Shown here: in pieces, positions 24,014 through 32,922 of the stretch
How the letters are laid out: the number at the start of each line of letters is the position of its first letter
Numbering within the stretch: position 1 is the first letter of the stretch
DNA from: Paraktedonobacter sp964250225
GTDB taxonomy: Bacteria > Chloroflexota > Ktedonobacteria > Ktedonobacterales > Ktedonobacteraceae
Direction: 5' to 3'
DNA: 42,567 bases
Assembly: GCA_964250225.1 (NCBI GenBank)
Contig: CAXUEY010000040.1
Span: 1-42,567 of the forward strand
Notes under the pieces: model-generated
Seen by the model: the letters and a program-made list of their open reading frames with translations, nothing else
Database searches by the model: none
What the model was told of the DNA's origin: nothing
Program-made: the position numbers and the translations under genes

Positions 24014-24035
24014 CTGAATGATTGATCTCATTCAG
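24014..24035. promoter_or_regulatory. 8-bp inverted repeat upstream of the UbiA-type gene
   Basis: CTGAATGA/TCATTCAG with a 6-nt spacer lies about 54 bp before the GTG start at 24089. Its position and symmetry fit an operator, but nothing else identifies a regulator. Confidence 0.3.
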
Positions 24036-24088
24036 ATAGAAAGGGTAAAATTGAATTCAGTAAATTTGGCAACAAGAGGCGAGGCATC

Positions 24089-25093
24089 GTGAAAATTCGT
24101 ACCGACGATCAGATACAGGGAACGCTTTCTTCTGACAATATTCTTCCTGCCACGCGGCAATTCAGCATGACAGGACGTTTTTACGCGCTATTGCTGGCAT
24201 TGAGGCCACGCCAATGGACAAAAAACCTGGCGCTTTTTGTCGGGATTGTTTTTGCGCAACGCCTGCTGGATCTACTCCTCTTTGAACGAGCGCTTATTGC
24301 GTTTGGCGCATTCTGCCTGGCCTCAAGTAGTATTTATCTGCTCAATGATGTGCTGGACCTGGAGAGTGATCGTCAGCATCCCAAGAAAAAAAAACGTCCT
24401 CTGGCAGCGGGAATCCTGCCAGTTTCATGGGCCATTGTCACTATTGGCGTGCTCTGGTTACTGTGCGCGGCGCTCACAAGCAGCCTGTTTTTTCTGCCCA
24501 TCGTAGGCAAAGATCTCTTTGCTACGCTAGGCGGGGCGAATGTGTTATTCACCTGCACACTGGCCTCCTACCTGATTATCATGGTTTTATATAGTGTGCG
24601 CTTAAAGCACGTTGTTTTGTTGGACGTGTTTATTATTGCGGGCGGCTTTGCCTTGCGTATCCTGGCGGGCGCGGTCGTGATTCCGGTGTCGATCTCGTCC
24701 TGGTTGTATATCGTTACAATCATGCTCTCTCTGTTGCTGGCCTTTGGCAAGAGACGCAACGAGCTGGTGGTATTGGAGGGACAGGCCGTCAGCCATCGCC
24801 AGATCCTCAACGAATACAATCTGCCGCTGCTCGACCAGTTGATTACCATCGTCACGGCAGCCACGGTGATGGCTTACAGCCTCTACACCTTCCAGTCGCC
24901 CACGGGCGACCATCGTTTAATGATTACTATTCCCCTGGTCCTCTACGGCACATTTCGCTATCTCTACCTGGTGTATGTACGCAAAGAAGGAGGCAGTCCT
25001 GAGGATCTTCTCCTGCGCGATTGGCATATGTTGGGGACTGTTTTGCTGTGTGTCATTACCGTTATTCTGGTATTATACGTCTTCCCGGCGTAG
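24089..25093 (+). CDS. UbiA-family polyprenyl-phosphate phosphoribosyltransferase
   Basis: A 334-residue membrane prenyltransferase of about nine helices. LRPRQWTKNLALFVGIVFA and NDVLDLESDRQHP (Asn86, Asp87, Asp90, Asp94; NDxxDxxxDxxHP), followed by KKKKRPLAAG, are the signatures of decaprenyl-phosphate phosphoribosyltransferase (mycobacterial Rv3806c type), which transfers 5-phosphoribose from PRPP to decaprenyl phosphate. The second motif region FGKRRNEL replaces the usual second Asp motif, as in that family. It starts with GTG after GAGGCGAGG; an ATG at residue 27 is the alternative. Converging genes downstream encode the next two pathway enzymes, which strongly supports the assignment. 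Confidence 0.87.
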   Translation: MKIRTDDQIQGTLSSDNILPATRQFSMTGRFYALLLALRPRQWTKNLALFVGIVFAQRLLDLLLFERALIAFGAFCLASSSIYLLNDVLDLESDRQHPKKKKRPLAAGILPVSWAIVTIGVLWLLCAALTSSLFFLPIVGKDLFATLGGANVLFTCTLASYLIIMVLYSVRLKHVVLLDVFIIAGGFALRILAGAVVIPVSISSWLYIVTIMLSLLLAFGKRRNELVVLEGQAVSHRQILNEYNLPLLDQLITIVTAATVMAYSLYTFQSPTGDHRLMITIPLVLYGTFRYLYLVYVRKEGGSPEDLLLRDWHMLGTVLLCVITVILVLYVFPA

Positions 25094-25103
25094 ATCTTGA
25101 AGC

Positions 25104-25143
25104 ATAATATAGCCGCAATAATCGGTTGTTGCGGCTATATTAT
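25104..25143. terminator. Bidirectional terminator between the UbiA-type gene and dprE2
   Basis: ATAATATAGCCGCAA (25104-25118) pairs perfectly with TTGCGGCTATATTAT (25129-25143). The GC core flanked by A/T tracts suits termination in both directions between the convergent genes. Confidence 0.7.
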
Positions 25144-25199
25144 CCATCCACCTCGTAAAGCCCTCGGCTTCAGCCGTAGGGAGTCGTCACATTAGCATC

Positions 25200-25940
25200 T
25201 TACCCCCCAATGTTCATCTTCTTGAACCTCGATTCGGGGATGCTTTTGATGATCCACATGATGTAACGCCAGTAGCCGGGCACGTAGACGACATCTTTGT
25301 GTTTGAGGATGGCTGTGTGGATGCCGCTTCCGACCACTTTCGGGCTGGCAAAGAGCAGTCCTTTGCGCATATGGGCGGTCATGGGTGTGGCGACCATGCC
25401 GGGCTTGATGGTGATGACGGTGACACCCTTCTTCGCCAGACGATTGCGCAGACCTTGCAGGAAGATGCTGAGCGCTCCCTTCGCGGCTCCATAGATGTAG
25501 TTGGACTGACGCCCACGGTCCCCCGCGACTGATGAGATGACGGCGATGCAGCCGCGCCGCTGCTGCTCAAAATAATTGGCAAGCAGGGTGAGCAGGGAAA
25601 TGACGCTGGTGCAGTTTGTGGTAAATTCCTGCATAGTAGCCTCAACGTCCTGTTCGCAGCGCTGCTGGTCGCCGAGGGTGCCATAGGCCACGAGCACCAT
25701 ATCGAGGCCGCCAAACGCTGCGAGCGCGGTGTCGAGCACTTCCTGGTGGCCCGCCAGATCGCTGAGGTCGGCCTGGATGGTCGCGACCTGTTTGGCGCCG
25801 CGCACGCTCAGGTCGTTGGCGATGGTGGTGAGTTTCTCAGGCGAACGGGCGACGAGCACGAATTCAGCACCATCTTTGATAAAGTTTTTCGCGGTTTCAT
25901 GGGCCAGCATCGAAGTGGCCCCCAGAATCAGGATACGCAT
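25200..25940 (-). CDS. dprE2: SDR reductase, decaprenylphospho-2-keto-pentofuranose reductase-like (DprE2)
   Basis: A 246-residue short-chain dehydrogenase. The cofactor site is ILGATSMLAHETAK rather than TGxxxGxG, as in the DprE2 group. LVAYGTLGDQQRCEQDVEAT is a DprE2-like segment. The catalytic set is Ser136/Ser137 (VISSVAGDRGRQSNY), Tyr150 and Lys154 (IYGAAKGAL); IKPGMVATPMTAHM follows. DprE2 reduces the 2-keto intermediate made by DprE1 to decaprenylphosphoryl-arabinose with NADH. It is 133 bp downstream of dprE1 on the same strand. The ribosome binding site is weak. Confidence 0.86.
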   Translation of the reverse strand: MRILILGATSMLAHETAKNFIKDGAEFVLVARSPEKLTTIANDLSVRGAKQVATIQADLSDLAGHQEVLDTALAAFGGLDMVLVAYGTLGDQQRCEQDVEATMQEFTTNCTSVISLLTLLANYFEQQRRGCIAVISSVAGDRGRQSNYIYGAAKGALSIFLQGLRNRLAKKGVTVITIKPGMVATPMTAHMRKGLLFASPKVVGSGIHTAILKHKDVVYVPGYWRYIMWIIKSIPESRFKKMNIGG

Positions 25941-26073
25941 GATGTGTTCTTTCTTTTATGAGTGCGCCGGACACAAAGGGCGGCGACGTGCGAGCCAAAC
26001 GCGAGGGCCGACGCTACACGCAAAGGAGATGTGGCCAGCACCTGACGCATTTGGTAATTCCTCCTCTGCCAGT

Positions 26074-27408
26074 CTATTTTACGCTGACTCGCCTCCAAAA
26101 GCTGGAGGAGAAGTGTGGATCGACATATTGAGCGAATTCTTGCCAGCGCGGATAGAACTGCTGGAAGCTCTCGGCAGACATACGCGCGTCTTTGGCTGGA
26201 TACACGGCGCCATCGTAGTGGCGCACGATGGCGTCGAGTTCTTCGAGCAGGTGCAGGGTTTTCTCGCCCGCGTAGGCGAAATCGAGGGCCAGGGTCAGGC
26301 CGGGACGCGGGAAGGAGAGCATACCGGGCGATTTGACGCTACCAAATTCTTTCAGCACGGTCAGGAAGGAGCCAGCCCCCGACCTGCGGATGCGCCCAAG
26401 AATTTCGCGCATGGCCTCGCGACCTCCCTCGAACGGAACCACAAACTGATATTGTAGAAAGCCGCGCTTCCCATAAATACGGTTCCACTCGTGGATACCA
26501 TCCAGTGGATAGAAGAACGGCTCATACGAGCTGATTTTATGCACGCGTTTGGGGCGCTGCACGTGATAGTAGAGTTCGTTGAAACTTTTGACGGTGAGCT
26601 TATTGAGCGCGAACTGCGGCAGGTTAAAGGGTACGGCCAGGGGCAGATGCTTTTTCAGCGGCTTCTTCGCCAGTTCTGGCGACTGATTGTGGTTGCCGCG
26701 ATTAAAAATGCCGCGACAGAGCGCCTCGCCACCAATCAGTAGATCGACCCAGGAGACGGTATATTCAAAGCCCTGGTCCGATTCGGCGGAGATGTCAAAA
26801 AACTCGTCAAGCGAGGCAAAACGGATGTGATCGGTGTCGATATAAGGATTGGCGATGCGTTTGAGCTTTACTTCGGCCCAGAGGATCATACCGGTCAGGC
26901 CGAGGCCGCCAATGGTGGCCTGAAAGAGTTCGGCGTTCTCTGTGGGCGAGCAAACGAGACGCTGACCATCGGAGCGCAGGAGCTTGAAACGCTCGACATG
27001 GCAGCCGAAGGTGCCTCCGGCGTGGTGGTTTTTGCCGTGGATGTCATTGGCGATAGCACCACCCACCGAGACAAATTTCGTGCCAGGCGTGACGGGCAGG
27101 AACCAGCCTCGTGAGACCATTACCGTCAGAATTTCGGCCAGGGAGACGCCAGCCTCGCAGCAGAGCAGGCCGCTCTCCTCATCAAAGGAGATGAAGCGGT
27201 TCAGATGGCTCACATCCAGGGCAATCCCGTTCTCGTTGAGGCAACTATCCCCATAGCTGCGCCCATACGCGTGAGGCAGCACAGATTGCTCAACATCCGC
27301 CAGATCGGGCACGTCGCTGCGCCAGTAGACCGGCGTGACCTGTGTGTGGCTGACTTTGGGATACCGCCCCCAGGATTGCGGCCCACGGGTAGGATGAGAC
27401 GTTGACAT
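26074..27408 (-). CDS. dprE1: FAD-dependent decaprenylphosphoryl-ribose 2'-oxidase-like protein (DprE1)
   Basis: A 444-residue VAO-fold flavoprotein that oxidises the ribose 2'-OH of polyprenylphosphoryl-ribose. The FAD domain has HAYGRSYGDSCLNENG, LCCEAGVSLAEIL, FLPVTPGTKFVSVGGAIAND and HGKNHHAGGTFGCHVERF. The substrate domain ends with SFPRPGLTLALDFAY and GAVYPAKDARMSAESFQQFY, aligning well with the C-terminus of Mycobacterium tuberculosis DprE1. Lys406 corresponds to the essential Lys418. The position of Cys387, the residue bound covalently by benzothiazinones, is Ala374 here. The final LFASDMARRLEL-like end of the mycobacterial enzyme is shortened. It shares its strand with dprE2 and lies close to the matching phosphoribosyltransferase. 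Confidence 0.9.
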   Translation of the reverse strand: MSTSHPTRGPQSWGRYPKVSHTQVTPVYWRSDVPDLADVEQSVLPHAYGRSYGDSCLNENGIALDVSHLNRFISFDEESGLLCCEAGVSLAEILTVMVSRGWFLPVTPGTKFVSVGGAIANDIHGKNHHAGGTFGCHVERFKLLRSDGQRLVCSPTENAELFQATIGGLGLTGMILWAEVKLKRIANPYIDTDHIRFASLDEFFDISAESDQGFEYTVSWVDLLIGGEALCRGIFNRGNHNQSPELAKKPLKKHLPLAVPFNLPQFALNKLTVKSFNELYYHVQRPKRVHKISSYEPFFYPLDGIHEWNRIYGKRGFLQYQFVVPFEGGREAMREILGRIRRSGAGSFLTVLKEFGSVKSPGMLSFPRPGLTLALDFAYAGEKTLHLLEELDAIVRHYDGAVYPAKDARMSAESFQQFYPRWQEFAQYVDPHFSSSFWRRVSVK

Positions 27409-27579
27409 AAATATGTATACCTTTACAGAGAAAGCTGATCCAAATCTCCGCGCGTGCTATGTCGGGGAGGTTTCAGCAATTGTATCCATAACAGAGCGTG
27501 CTTTTGTAGAAATCCTTGTGTGTCGCTGTGAAGGATCAGAGCCATGTTTTCCGCAGAAGCGCGTCATGCCAGTGTGTGA

Positions 27580-27599
27580 TATAGTTTCCACCAACTATA
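27580..27599. promoter_or_regulatory. 7-bp inverted repeat upstream of dprE1
   Basis: TATAGTT-TCCACC-AACTATA lies about 170 bp upstream of the dprE1 start and 57 bp after the end of the large ATPase gene. It may be an operator or a weak hairpin. Confidence 0.28.
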
Positions 27600-27655
27600 A
27601 CGCAACAGGCGCGGTGAGTGCTACAACATCCCCCAATTGGGCGCACAGGTCACGC

Positions 27656-30600
27656 TTAGCGGGCCGCGCCACTCTCTGCCGTCATCTCCTCGCTTACACG
27701 GCGCCCGTCGTGGACCGCGTGCAGCGACTCGAAGAAGCCCAACGCTTGTTCGCGGAAGAGCCGGGCGAGGCCGAGATGCCGGGTGTTGTCTCTATCGGCA
27801 GCGCGGCGCTGGTGAAGCTGACTCAGGCAGGCCAGCGTCTGGCCCTGTTCCCAGGGCAGGTCCATCCCCTTGAAGGTCTCCAGCGCCTGGCGCAGGTCCT
27901 GTTCGGCTCGCTCCCATTGCTCTTGCGCGAGATACATGCGTCCACGCGCGCGCATGGCAATGGCCAGGGACTTGCGCGCCCCCGCTTGCGCAGCCAGGCT
28001 GACCGCGCGCGTGCAGACGGCTCGTTGCTCCTCAATGGATGCCCCTGCCAGCACGCTGAACTCTGCCTGGCGCGCCAACTCGCCGGGTGAGGGAAAGGGT
28101 TCGGCGAGACGCACGATCTCTTGCTGATCGGCCAGCGCCTGTGTCCAGTCCTCGTGGGCCGCGTGCATGGCGGGCATGAGCGCGGGTGGCATCGTGGTGA
28201 CGGGCGCGTTGATGGGCAGGGATGCTGTCGGCGCGTGGGCAGGCATGAATGTGGATGGCGCGGTGGCCTGCTCGTAGAGACGCCTGTACTGGCGCAACAA
28301 CAAGTCGCTCTCCTCCTGATCGCCCGTGCGATAGGCCAGCTCAGCCAGCACTGCCAGGGCGCGCAATTGCCAGTTCTCGTCCTGCTGATATTGCTCGCTG
28401 GCGTGCAGGATGCTGATGGCGACTTCGCGCGCCTCGTCCCAGCGATCCCAGGCATACCAGGCCGAGAGGCGCCCGTTCATACTGTCGAGGAGCATCGAAG
28501 GGCTTTCCATCGTCTGAGCAATGCGCCAGGCCTGACCGAACCAGCTGGCTGCCGCGGCGTACTCGCTGATATGCGTGTGGGTCCAGCCAAGCGAGATATA
28601 GAGATCGAACAGCTCTTCGCGCCCGTGGATCATCTCCTGCAAGGTCTGACGGCGGTGCTGGGTAGCGTGGCCCTCGCGATAATTGTGCTGTTTATCATAA
28701 ATGAAGCCTAGCGCGTCCAGCGCGAGCCAGATAGCATCGGTATCGTTCACCGTTTCGGCGATGTTCAACCCTTCCAGTCCGCTCTGCAGGGCGTGTGCGG
28801 CCAGGTCCGCTCGCTGCTCTGAAGGCACGAATTTCATCTGCCGAATATACCATTCGGCCTGGTAAATCAGGAACGTCGCCCGCTCAGCGCTGGCTGGCTG
28901 GCCCTCAAGCAGTTGCAGGCCCGCGTCGATGTAACTACGCACCTCATCCATATCGAGCCAGGTGTTGAACCAGCCCAGCCAGCGCGTTGCTAGCTCGGCC
29001 AGGTGCATATAGAGCGTGAGGAGATCCGCGCGCTCTACAGGCTCCTGTGCTTTGAGTAGTTGCAGCGCGTGGAGATACTCGCGCCAGGCTTCATCGGCGT
29101 TGGCGCGTTGCATATACGCGTGGCCAAGTTTCTGGTGCATCTCAGCAATGCGTTGTGAGCTGGCCGCGTGCTCCTGCAAGAGTTCCAATGCTTCACTATA
29201 GGCTTGAATGGAGCGAATAGTGTAATAACTGTGATAGGCTTTATCTCCGGCCAATGTGAGATAGTGAATGGTGCGCTCAACCAGTTCAGGCCGCGTCAGA
29301 CAGACCAGGCGGCTGGGGCTGTTCTCCTCCTCGCGCCCGATATCGCTTTCCGACGGATTAATCGTATGGATATGCAGGGTGGCTGACCAGTTGAGCAGGG
29401 CTTGCTGATAGTGATAGGCCAGCAACTCAACAAAGTCCTCCAGGCGGTCCGCAACCTGTTCTTCTAGCCAGATAGCCAGTTGCGCGTGTTTCTGCGAGCG
29501 ACGCATGCGCGGCAAATTGTGATAGACCACATCGCGGATCAGGATATGTTTAAAGCTAAAGCTCTGTTCAGATACGACAGGGCTGCGCTCCTGCTTCTCG
29601 CACGCTTCAAGAAAATCGCGCTGAATAAGTTGTTCCAGGGTTTGCAGCACAATCTCGCGCTCCAGATCCTCGGCCAGCTTGAGAATAGCCGAGACCCAGA
29701 AGGTACGTCCAATAATCGAGGCGCACTGGAGCACCTGTTTCTCAACCTGGGAAAGCAGGTCCACGCGGGCCGCCAGCACGCCCTGAATGGTATCGGGCAC
29801 GTGTGGCAACGTGAGAACATAGTGCTGATCGATGAGCGAATCGTCGGGAGGCGCGGCGGGGCTGGCCAGCTCGCTCATGCTCTCCTCATTTTGTGCGCTG
29901 ATGCGCCAGGCGCCGTCCTCTTTCACCAGCATACCCTGGTCGATCAGCATGCGTACAATCTCCTCGACGAAGAACGGATTGCCCTCGGCCTGTTGCTGGA
30001 TGGTGTGCAGCACAACGCCGGGCAACTCGTGGTTCGCCAGTAGCTCGCCGATCAGCTCGCCCGTCTCATCGCGGTTCAGCGCGTCCAGAATAATCGTGGT
30101 AAAGTTGGGCTGACCACCGCCCCACGCGGGACGACGTTGCAGAAAGTCCTGGCGGGCCAGACAGAGAAAGAAGATCGGGAATTCTGTGATGCGCTCGGTC
30201 AGGTATTCGAGCAGGTTGAGCAGCGCTTCGTCCGCCCATTGCAGATCGTCGATGACTACAATGAGCGGTTGCACCTGGGCCAGCGCTTCGAGTAGGACGC
30301 GGCAGGCGCGTTGGAGAGCAGCCTGGGGACCGCTCGTCTCGACCTCTTTATTGTGTGTGCTGCGCTGGATCTCGCGGCGCTCGCTGCGCTGGGGGTCGCC
30401 GCGCAGACCACGCCCAATGCTATAGAGCAGCGCGCCAGCAATTTGATCAACATCCTCGCCGCTTCTGGCTTTGCGCAACGTCTCGCGTACAAAATCCACG
30501 AAACGTTGTTCTAGCTCCGCGTCGCTATCGCCGCTACGCACCTCAAGGAGCGAGCGCAGAATCTCGATCAGGGGCCAGTAGGTGATACCTTCGCCATAGG

Positions 30601-31732
30601 GCGGGCAGTGGCCTTGGACAACGCGCGGGGCCGCTGGAATCTCCTCGCAGGTGGTGCAACGAGCCGCCTCTTCCTCACGCGTGATAAATTCGCGCACCAG
30701 GCGGGATTTGCCGATGCCAGGCGCGCCAAGCAGCGTGATCAGATGTGAGTGATGGGCGTCGCGCACACGGGCGTAGGTTGCATGCATGAGGGTCAATTCC
30801 AGATCGCGGCCCACCAGAGGCGCCTGAAGACCTTCGATGCCGCGTGGGTGCTGAATAATTCCTAGATCGCGCGAATGGAAGCCCTCAACGGCCCAGGCGT
30901 TGAGCGGGGTGCGTTTGCCTTTCAGTTGCAGGGGAGCCAGTACGCGAAAATCAAAGAGATCGCGCGTGGCCAGATAGGTGCGTTCGCCCACCAGGATCAT
31001 GTCGGGGTTAGCGACCTGTTGCAGACGCGCGGCCACGTTGACGGCGTCACCGGTAATCAGGAAATCCTGGCGCTGAAATTGCGCGCCGGGGGCGGCCACT
31101 TCGCCCGTATTGATGCCCAGGCGCATTTGTAGACGCGTGGCTGAGGAGTCGCGTGCCAGGCGTAGCGTGTTAAAGTTGTTGAGCGCGGCCTGCATATCCA
31201 GCGCGGCGCGAATCGCGCGATCAGGATCATCCTCGTGGGCCACGGGCGCGCCGAAGACCGCCATCACCGCGTCACCAATATACTTCTCGACGGTGCCTCC
31301 ATGTCGGCGGATCTGCTCGGTCATCAGGTTAAAATACCCGGCCAGAATCGCGCGCATATCTTCGGGGTCAAGTCGGTCAGCCAGAGGCGTTGAGCCGGTG
31401 ATATCAGCGAACATAATTGTGACCACTCGGCGTTCCTCAGGCGCGCTCAACTTACCCGTGCGCGAGTTCCTACTTTGTCGCTCAACCGGCAGCAGAGGCG
31501 GGCGGACGGGCGTTTCCTGAGCCTGGAGATCTGGCAAGGGAATTGTGTCGTGGCTCTCGCGTGTTATAGCAAGCAGAGAGGTGCCACACTCAATGCAAAA
31601 TTTCGCTTTGGGCGCATTCACTGTCGAGCAGGTAGGGCAGATCAGCAACCGGGCGCCGCATTCCATACAGAATTTGGCGGTGGGCGGGTTGATGGTCTGG
31701 CAGTTGGGGCAGCGCATACGTGTCCTGTCCAT
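27656..31732 (-). CDS. Zinc-ribbon / class III adenylate cyclase / AAA ATPase / TPR protein
   Basis: About 1358 residues from the ATG at 31732 (an extra 19 codons to 31789 are open; another ATG is at 31717). Two zinc ribbons come first (CPNCQTINPPTAKFCMECG and CPTCSTVNAPKAKFCIECG). The cyclase domain has the metal Asp residues in FADITGST and KYIGDAVMAVFG, and GDAVNVAARLQ gives the transition-state Asn and Arg; the Lys in KYIGD and the Asp in QDFLITG suit ATP as substrate. An AAA/MalT-like ATPase follows with Walker A LLGAPGIGKSRL and Walker B LIVVIDDLQWAD. The C-terminal half is helical TPR repeats. It is probably a cytosolic sensor making cAMP in response to ligand or protein binding. All catalytic cyclase residues seem intact. 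Divergent from the DUF402 gene. Confidence 0.9.
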   Translation of the reverse strand: MDRTRMRCPNCQTINPPTAKFCMECGARLLICPTCSTVNAPKAKFCIECGTSLLAITRESHDTIPLPDLQAQETPVRPPLLPVERQSRNSRTGKLSAPEERRVVTIMFADITGSTPLADRLDPEDMRAILAGYFNLMTEQIRRHGGTVEKYIGDAVMAVFGAPVAHEDDPDRAIRAALDMQAALNNFNTLRLARDSSATRLQMRLGINTGEVAAPGAQFQRQDFLITGDAVNVAARLQQVANPDMILVGERTYLATRDLFDFRVLAPLQLKGKRTPLNAWAVEGFHSRDLGIIQHPRGIEGLQAPLVGRDLELTLMHATYARVRDAHHSHLITLLGAPGIGKSRLVREFITREEEAARCTTCEEIPAAPRVVQGHCPPYGEGITYWPLIEILRSLLEVRSGDSDAELEQRFVDFVRETLRKARSGEDVDQIAGALLYSIGRGLRGDPQRSERREIQRSTHNKEVETSGPQAALQRACRVLLEALAQVQPLIVVIDDLQWADEALLNLLEYLTERITEFPIFFLCLARQDFLQRRPAWGGGQPNFTTIILDALNRDETGELIGELLANHELPGVVLHTIQQQAEGNPFFVEEIVRMLIDQGMLVKEDGAWRISAQNEESMSELASPAAPPDDSLIDQHYVLTLPHVPDTIQGVLAARVDLLSQVEKQVLQCASIIGRTFWVSAILKLAEDLEREIVLQTLEQLIQRDFLEACEKQERSPVVSEQSFSFKHILIRDVVYHNLPRMRRSQKHAQLAIWLEEQVADRLEDFVELLAYHYQQALLNWSATLHIHTINPSESDIGREEENSPSRLVCLTRPELVERTIHYLTLAGDKAYHSYYTIRSIQAYSEALELLQEHAASSQRIAEMHQKLGHAYMQRANADEAWREYLHALQLLKAQEPVERADLLTLYMHLAELATRWLGWFNTWLDMDEVRSYIDAGLQLLEGQPASAERATFLIYQAEWYIRQMKFVPSEQRADLAAHALQSGLEGLNIAETVNDTDAIWLALDALGFIYDKQHNYREGHATQHRRQTLQEMIHGREELFDLYISLGWTHTHISEYAAAASWFGQAWRIAQTMESPSMLLDSMNGRLSAWYAWDRWDEAREVAISILHASEQYQQDENWQLRALAVLAELAYRTGDQEESDLLLRQYRRLYEQATAPSTFMPAHAPTASLPINAPVTTMPPALMPAMHAAHEDWTQALADQQEIVRLAEPFPSPGELARQAEFSVLAGASIEEQRAVCTRAVSLAAQAGARKSLAIAMRARGRMYLAQEQWERAEQDLRQALETFKGMDLPWEQGQTLACLSQLHQRRAADRDNTRHLGLARLFREQALGFFESLHAVHDGRRVSEEMTAESGAAR

Positions 31733-31871
31733 GATTCTGACGCACAACAAATTTGAAAATTGGTTCTGTTCAATTGTACAACATTGCATACTATGTATGG
31801 TACCTGCCTACCAGATGGCGAGATTGAGGAGAGACTTTTGTACCTTTTTGGGCGATTTTTTATGCTCCTGC

Positions 31872-31900
31872 TTGACTCAATTGGTAAATTTGCGTAGGAT
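31872..31900 (+). promoter_or_regulatory. Promoter of the DUF402 gene
   Basis: TTGACT (31872-31877), a 17-bp spacer and TAGGAT (31895-31900) lie 31 bp before the ATG at 31931. Confidence 0.45.
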
Positions 31901-31930
31901 GGTGGCTGGACAGAAAGCGAGGTTTTATCA

Positions 31931-32491
31931 ATGCAAGCGGATTTTCAGGTAGAGAGTCGAAGTTATGATCAACTGGTGCGTGGCAGGTGGCGCGGGTATC
32001 GCCTGACGGCTGAAACGCAGGTAGGAGACGCGGATGAGCATGTGCTGGCCAGCGACTGTCTGCGGCTCTGGCTGCCAGCAGGAACCCCTATGAATTGGAG
32101 CACCGCGACCCGCCCCCTGCGCTCCAATTGTCTACAATTTTTCTGGCCACAGCGCTGGTATACGTTGAGCGCGTTTTATCAAGAGCGTGAGCTGGTGCAT
32201 ACCTACGTCTCGATGATTCAACCGGTCCTGCTGACCCCGGATTGCATGACCTATATAGATCTGGACCTGACCCTATTGGTGCAGCCGAACCTGAGTTATG
32301 AGGTGCTGACACAGGCGGAATTTGAGCAGGCGGTGGAGTCGCTGAACTATAGCGAAGAGACGCGTATCAGCGCGCTGATGGCCCTGGATACGGTCACTAA
32401 CGCCATTCAACTGGGAACGGGCCTGTTCAGCCTGATCCCGCGCACCCTGCGCCAGACAGATTTTCACCTGGCTCTCTCCCCCAAGCTATAG
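31931..32491 (+). CDS. DUF402-domain protein
   Basis: A 186-residue protein with the DUF402 pattern: an RGRWRGYRL start, FFWPQRWYTLSAFYQERELV, HTYVSMIQPVLLTPDCMTYI, DLDLTLLVQPNLSYEVL and TQAEFEQAVESLNYSE. The conserved Y-x-x-I-x-P and D-L-D-L acidic residues are those that bind metal in nucleotide phosphatases of this fold (for example bacterial NTP/NDPase of the FAU-1/Ntdp group). Whether this member is a phosphatase or RNA-binding is not known. It is followed after 17 bp by the epimerase gene, suggesting an operon. Confidence 0.7.
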   Translation: MQADFQVESRSYDQLVRGRWRGYRLTAETQVGDADEHVLASDCLRLWLPAGTPMNWSTATRPLRSNCLQFFWPQRWYTLSAFYQERELVHTYVSMIQPVLLTPDCMTYIDLDLTLLVQPNLSYEVLTQAEFEQAVESLNYSEETRISALMALDTVTNAIQLGTGLFSLIPRTLRQTDFHLALSPKL

Positions 32492-32508
32492 GACAAGGAA
32501 ACAGATAT

Positions 32509-32916
32509 ATGCCAGAACGCATCGATCATGTAGCGATTATTGTGCGCAATCTTGAACAGGCGCTGACCTTCTATCGCGATACATTGGGGCTGGTGCCCAG
32601 AGAAATCAAAGACGTTCCTAGCGAAGAGGTGCGCATCGCGTTTCTCCCGCTGGGCGGCCCCGCTGGCAGTGAGATCGAGCTGATTGAGCCGACCAACGCC
32701 GCTTCCAGCCTGAGCCGTTTTCTAGAGAAACGCGGCGAGGGGTTGCACCATCTGTGCCTGGAGGTTGAGGATATCGATGCATCCCTGCGTGAAATGCGCG
32801 CGAAGGGCGCGGCAGTGCTCGATCAGGAGCCGCGTGTCGCCGCCGAAGGACGTGCCATTTTCCTCCACCCTAAAGGCACCAATGGCGTGTTGCTGGAGCT
32901 ACTGGAAAAAGCCTGA
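32509..32916 (+). CDS. mce: Methylmalonyl-CoA epimerase (VOC family)
   Basis: A 135-residue glyoxalase/VOC protein with two beta-alpha-beta-beta-beta units. Metal ligands and family motifs: RIDHVAIIVRNLEQAL (His), SEIELIEPT (Glu), GLHHLCLEVEDI (His) and GVLLELLEK (Glu). The spacing and length match methylmalonyl-CoA epimerase, which interconverts the (2S) and (2R) forms between propionyl-CoA carboxylase and the mutase. A propionyl-CoA carboxylase-type beta subunit lies 3.6 kb downstream, consistent with this pathway; no mutase is in the window. The ATG follows AAGGAA. Confidence 0.88.
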   Translation: MPERIDHVAIIVRNLEQALTFYRDTLGLVPREIKDVPSEEVRIAFLPLGGPAGSEIELIEPTNAASSLSRFLEKRGEGLHHLCLEVEDIDASLREMRAKGAAVLDQEPRVAAEGRAIFLHPKGTNGVLLELLEKA

Positions 32917-32922
32917 CTGGTG

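Noticed and set aside
26074..27408. Alditol oxidase or gulonolactone oxidase instead of DprE1
   Set aside because: The C-terminal PAKDAR and PGMLSFPRPG segments and the neighbouring DprE2 and UbiA-type genes fit DprE1 better.
27413..28090. 225-codon plus-strand frame
   Set aside because: Most of it is antisense to the TPR part of the large ATPase gene; the upstream part is the dprE1 promoter region.
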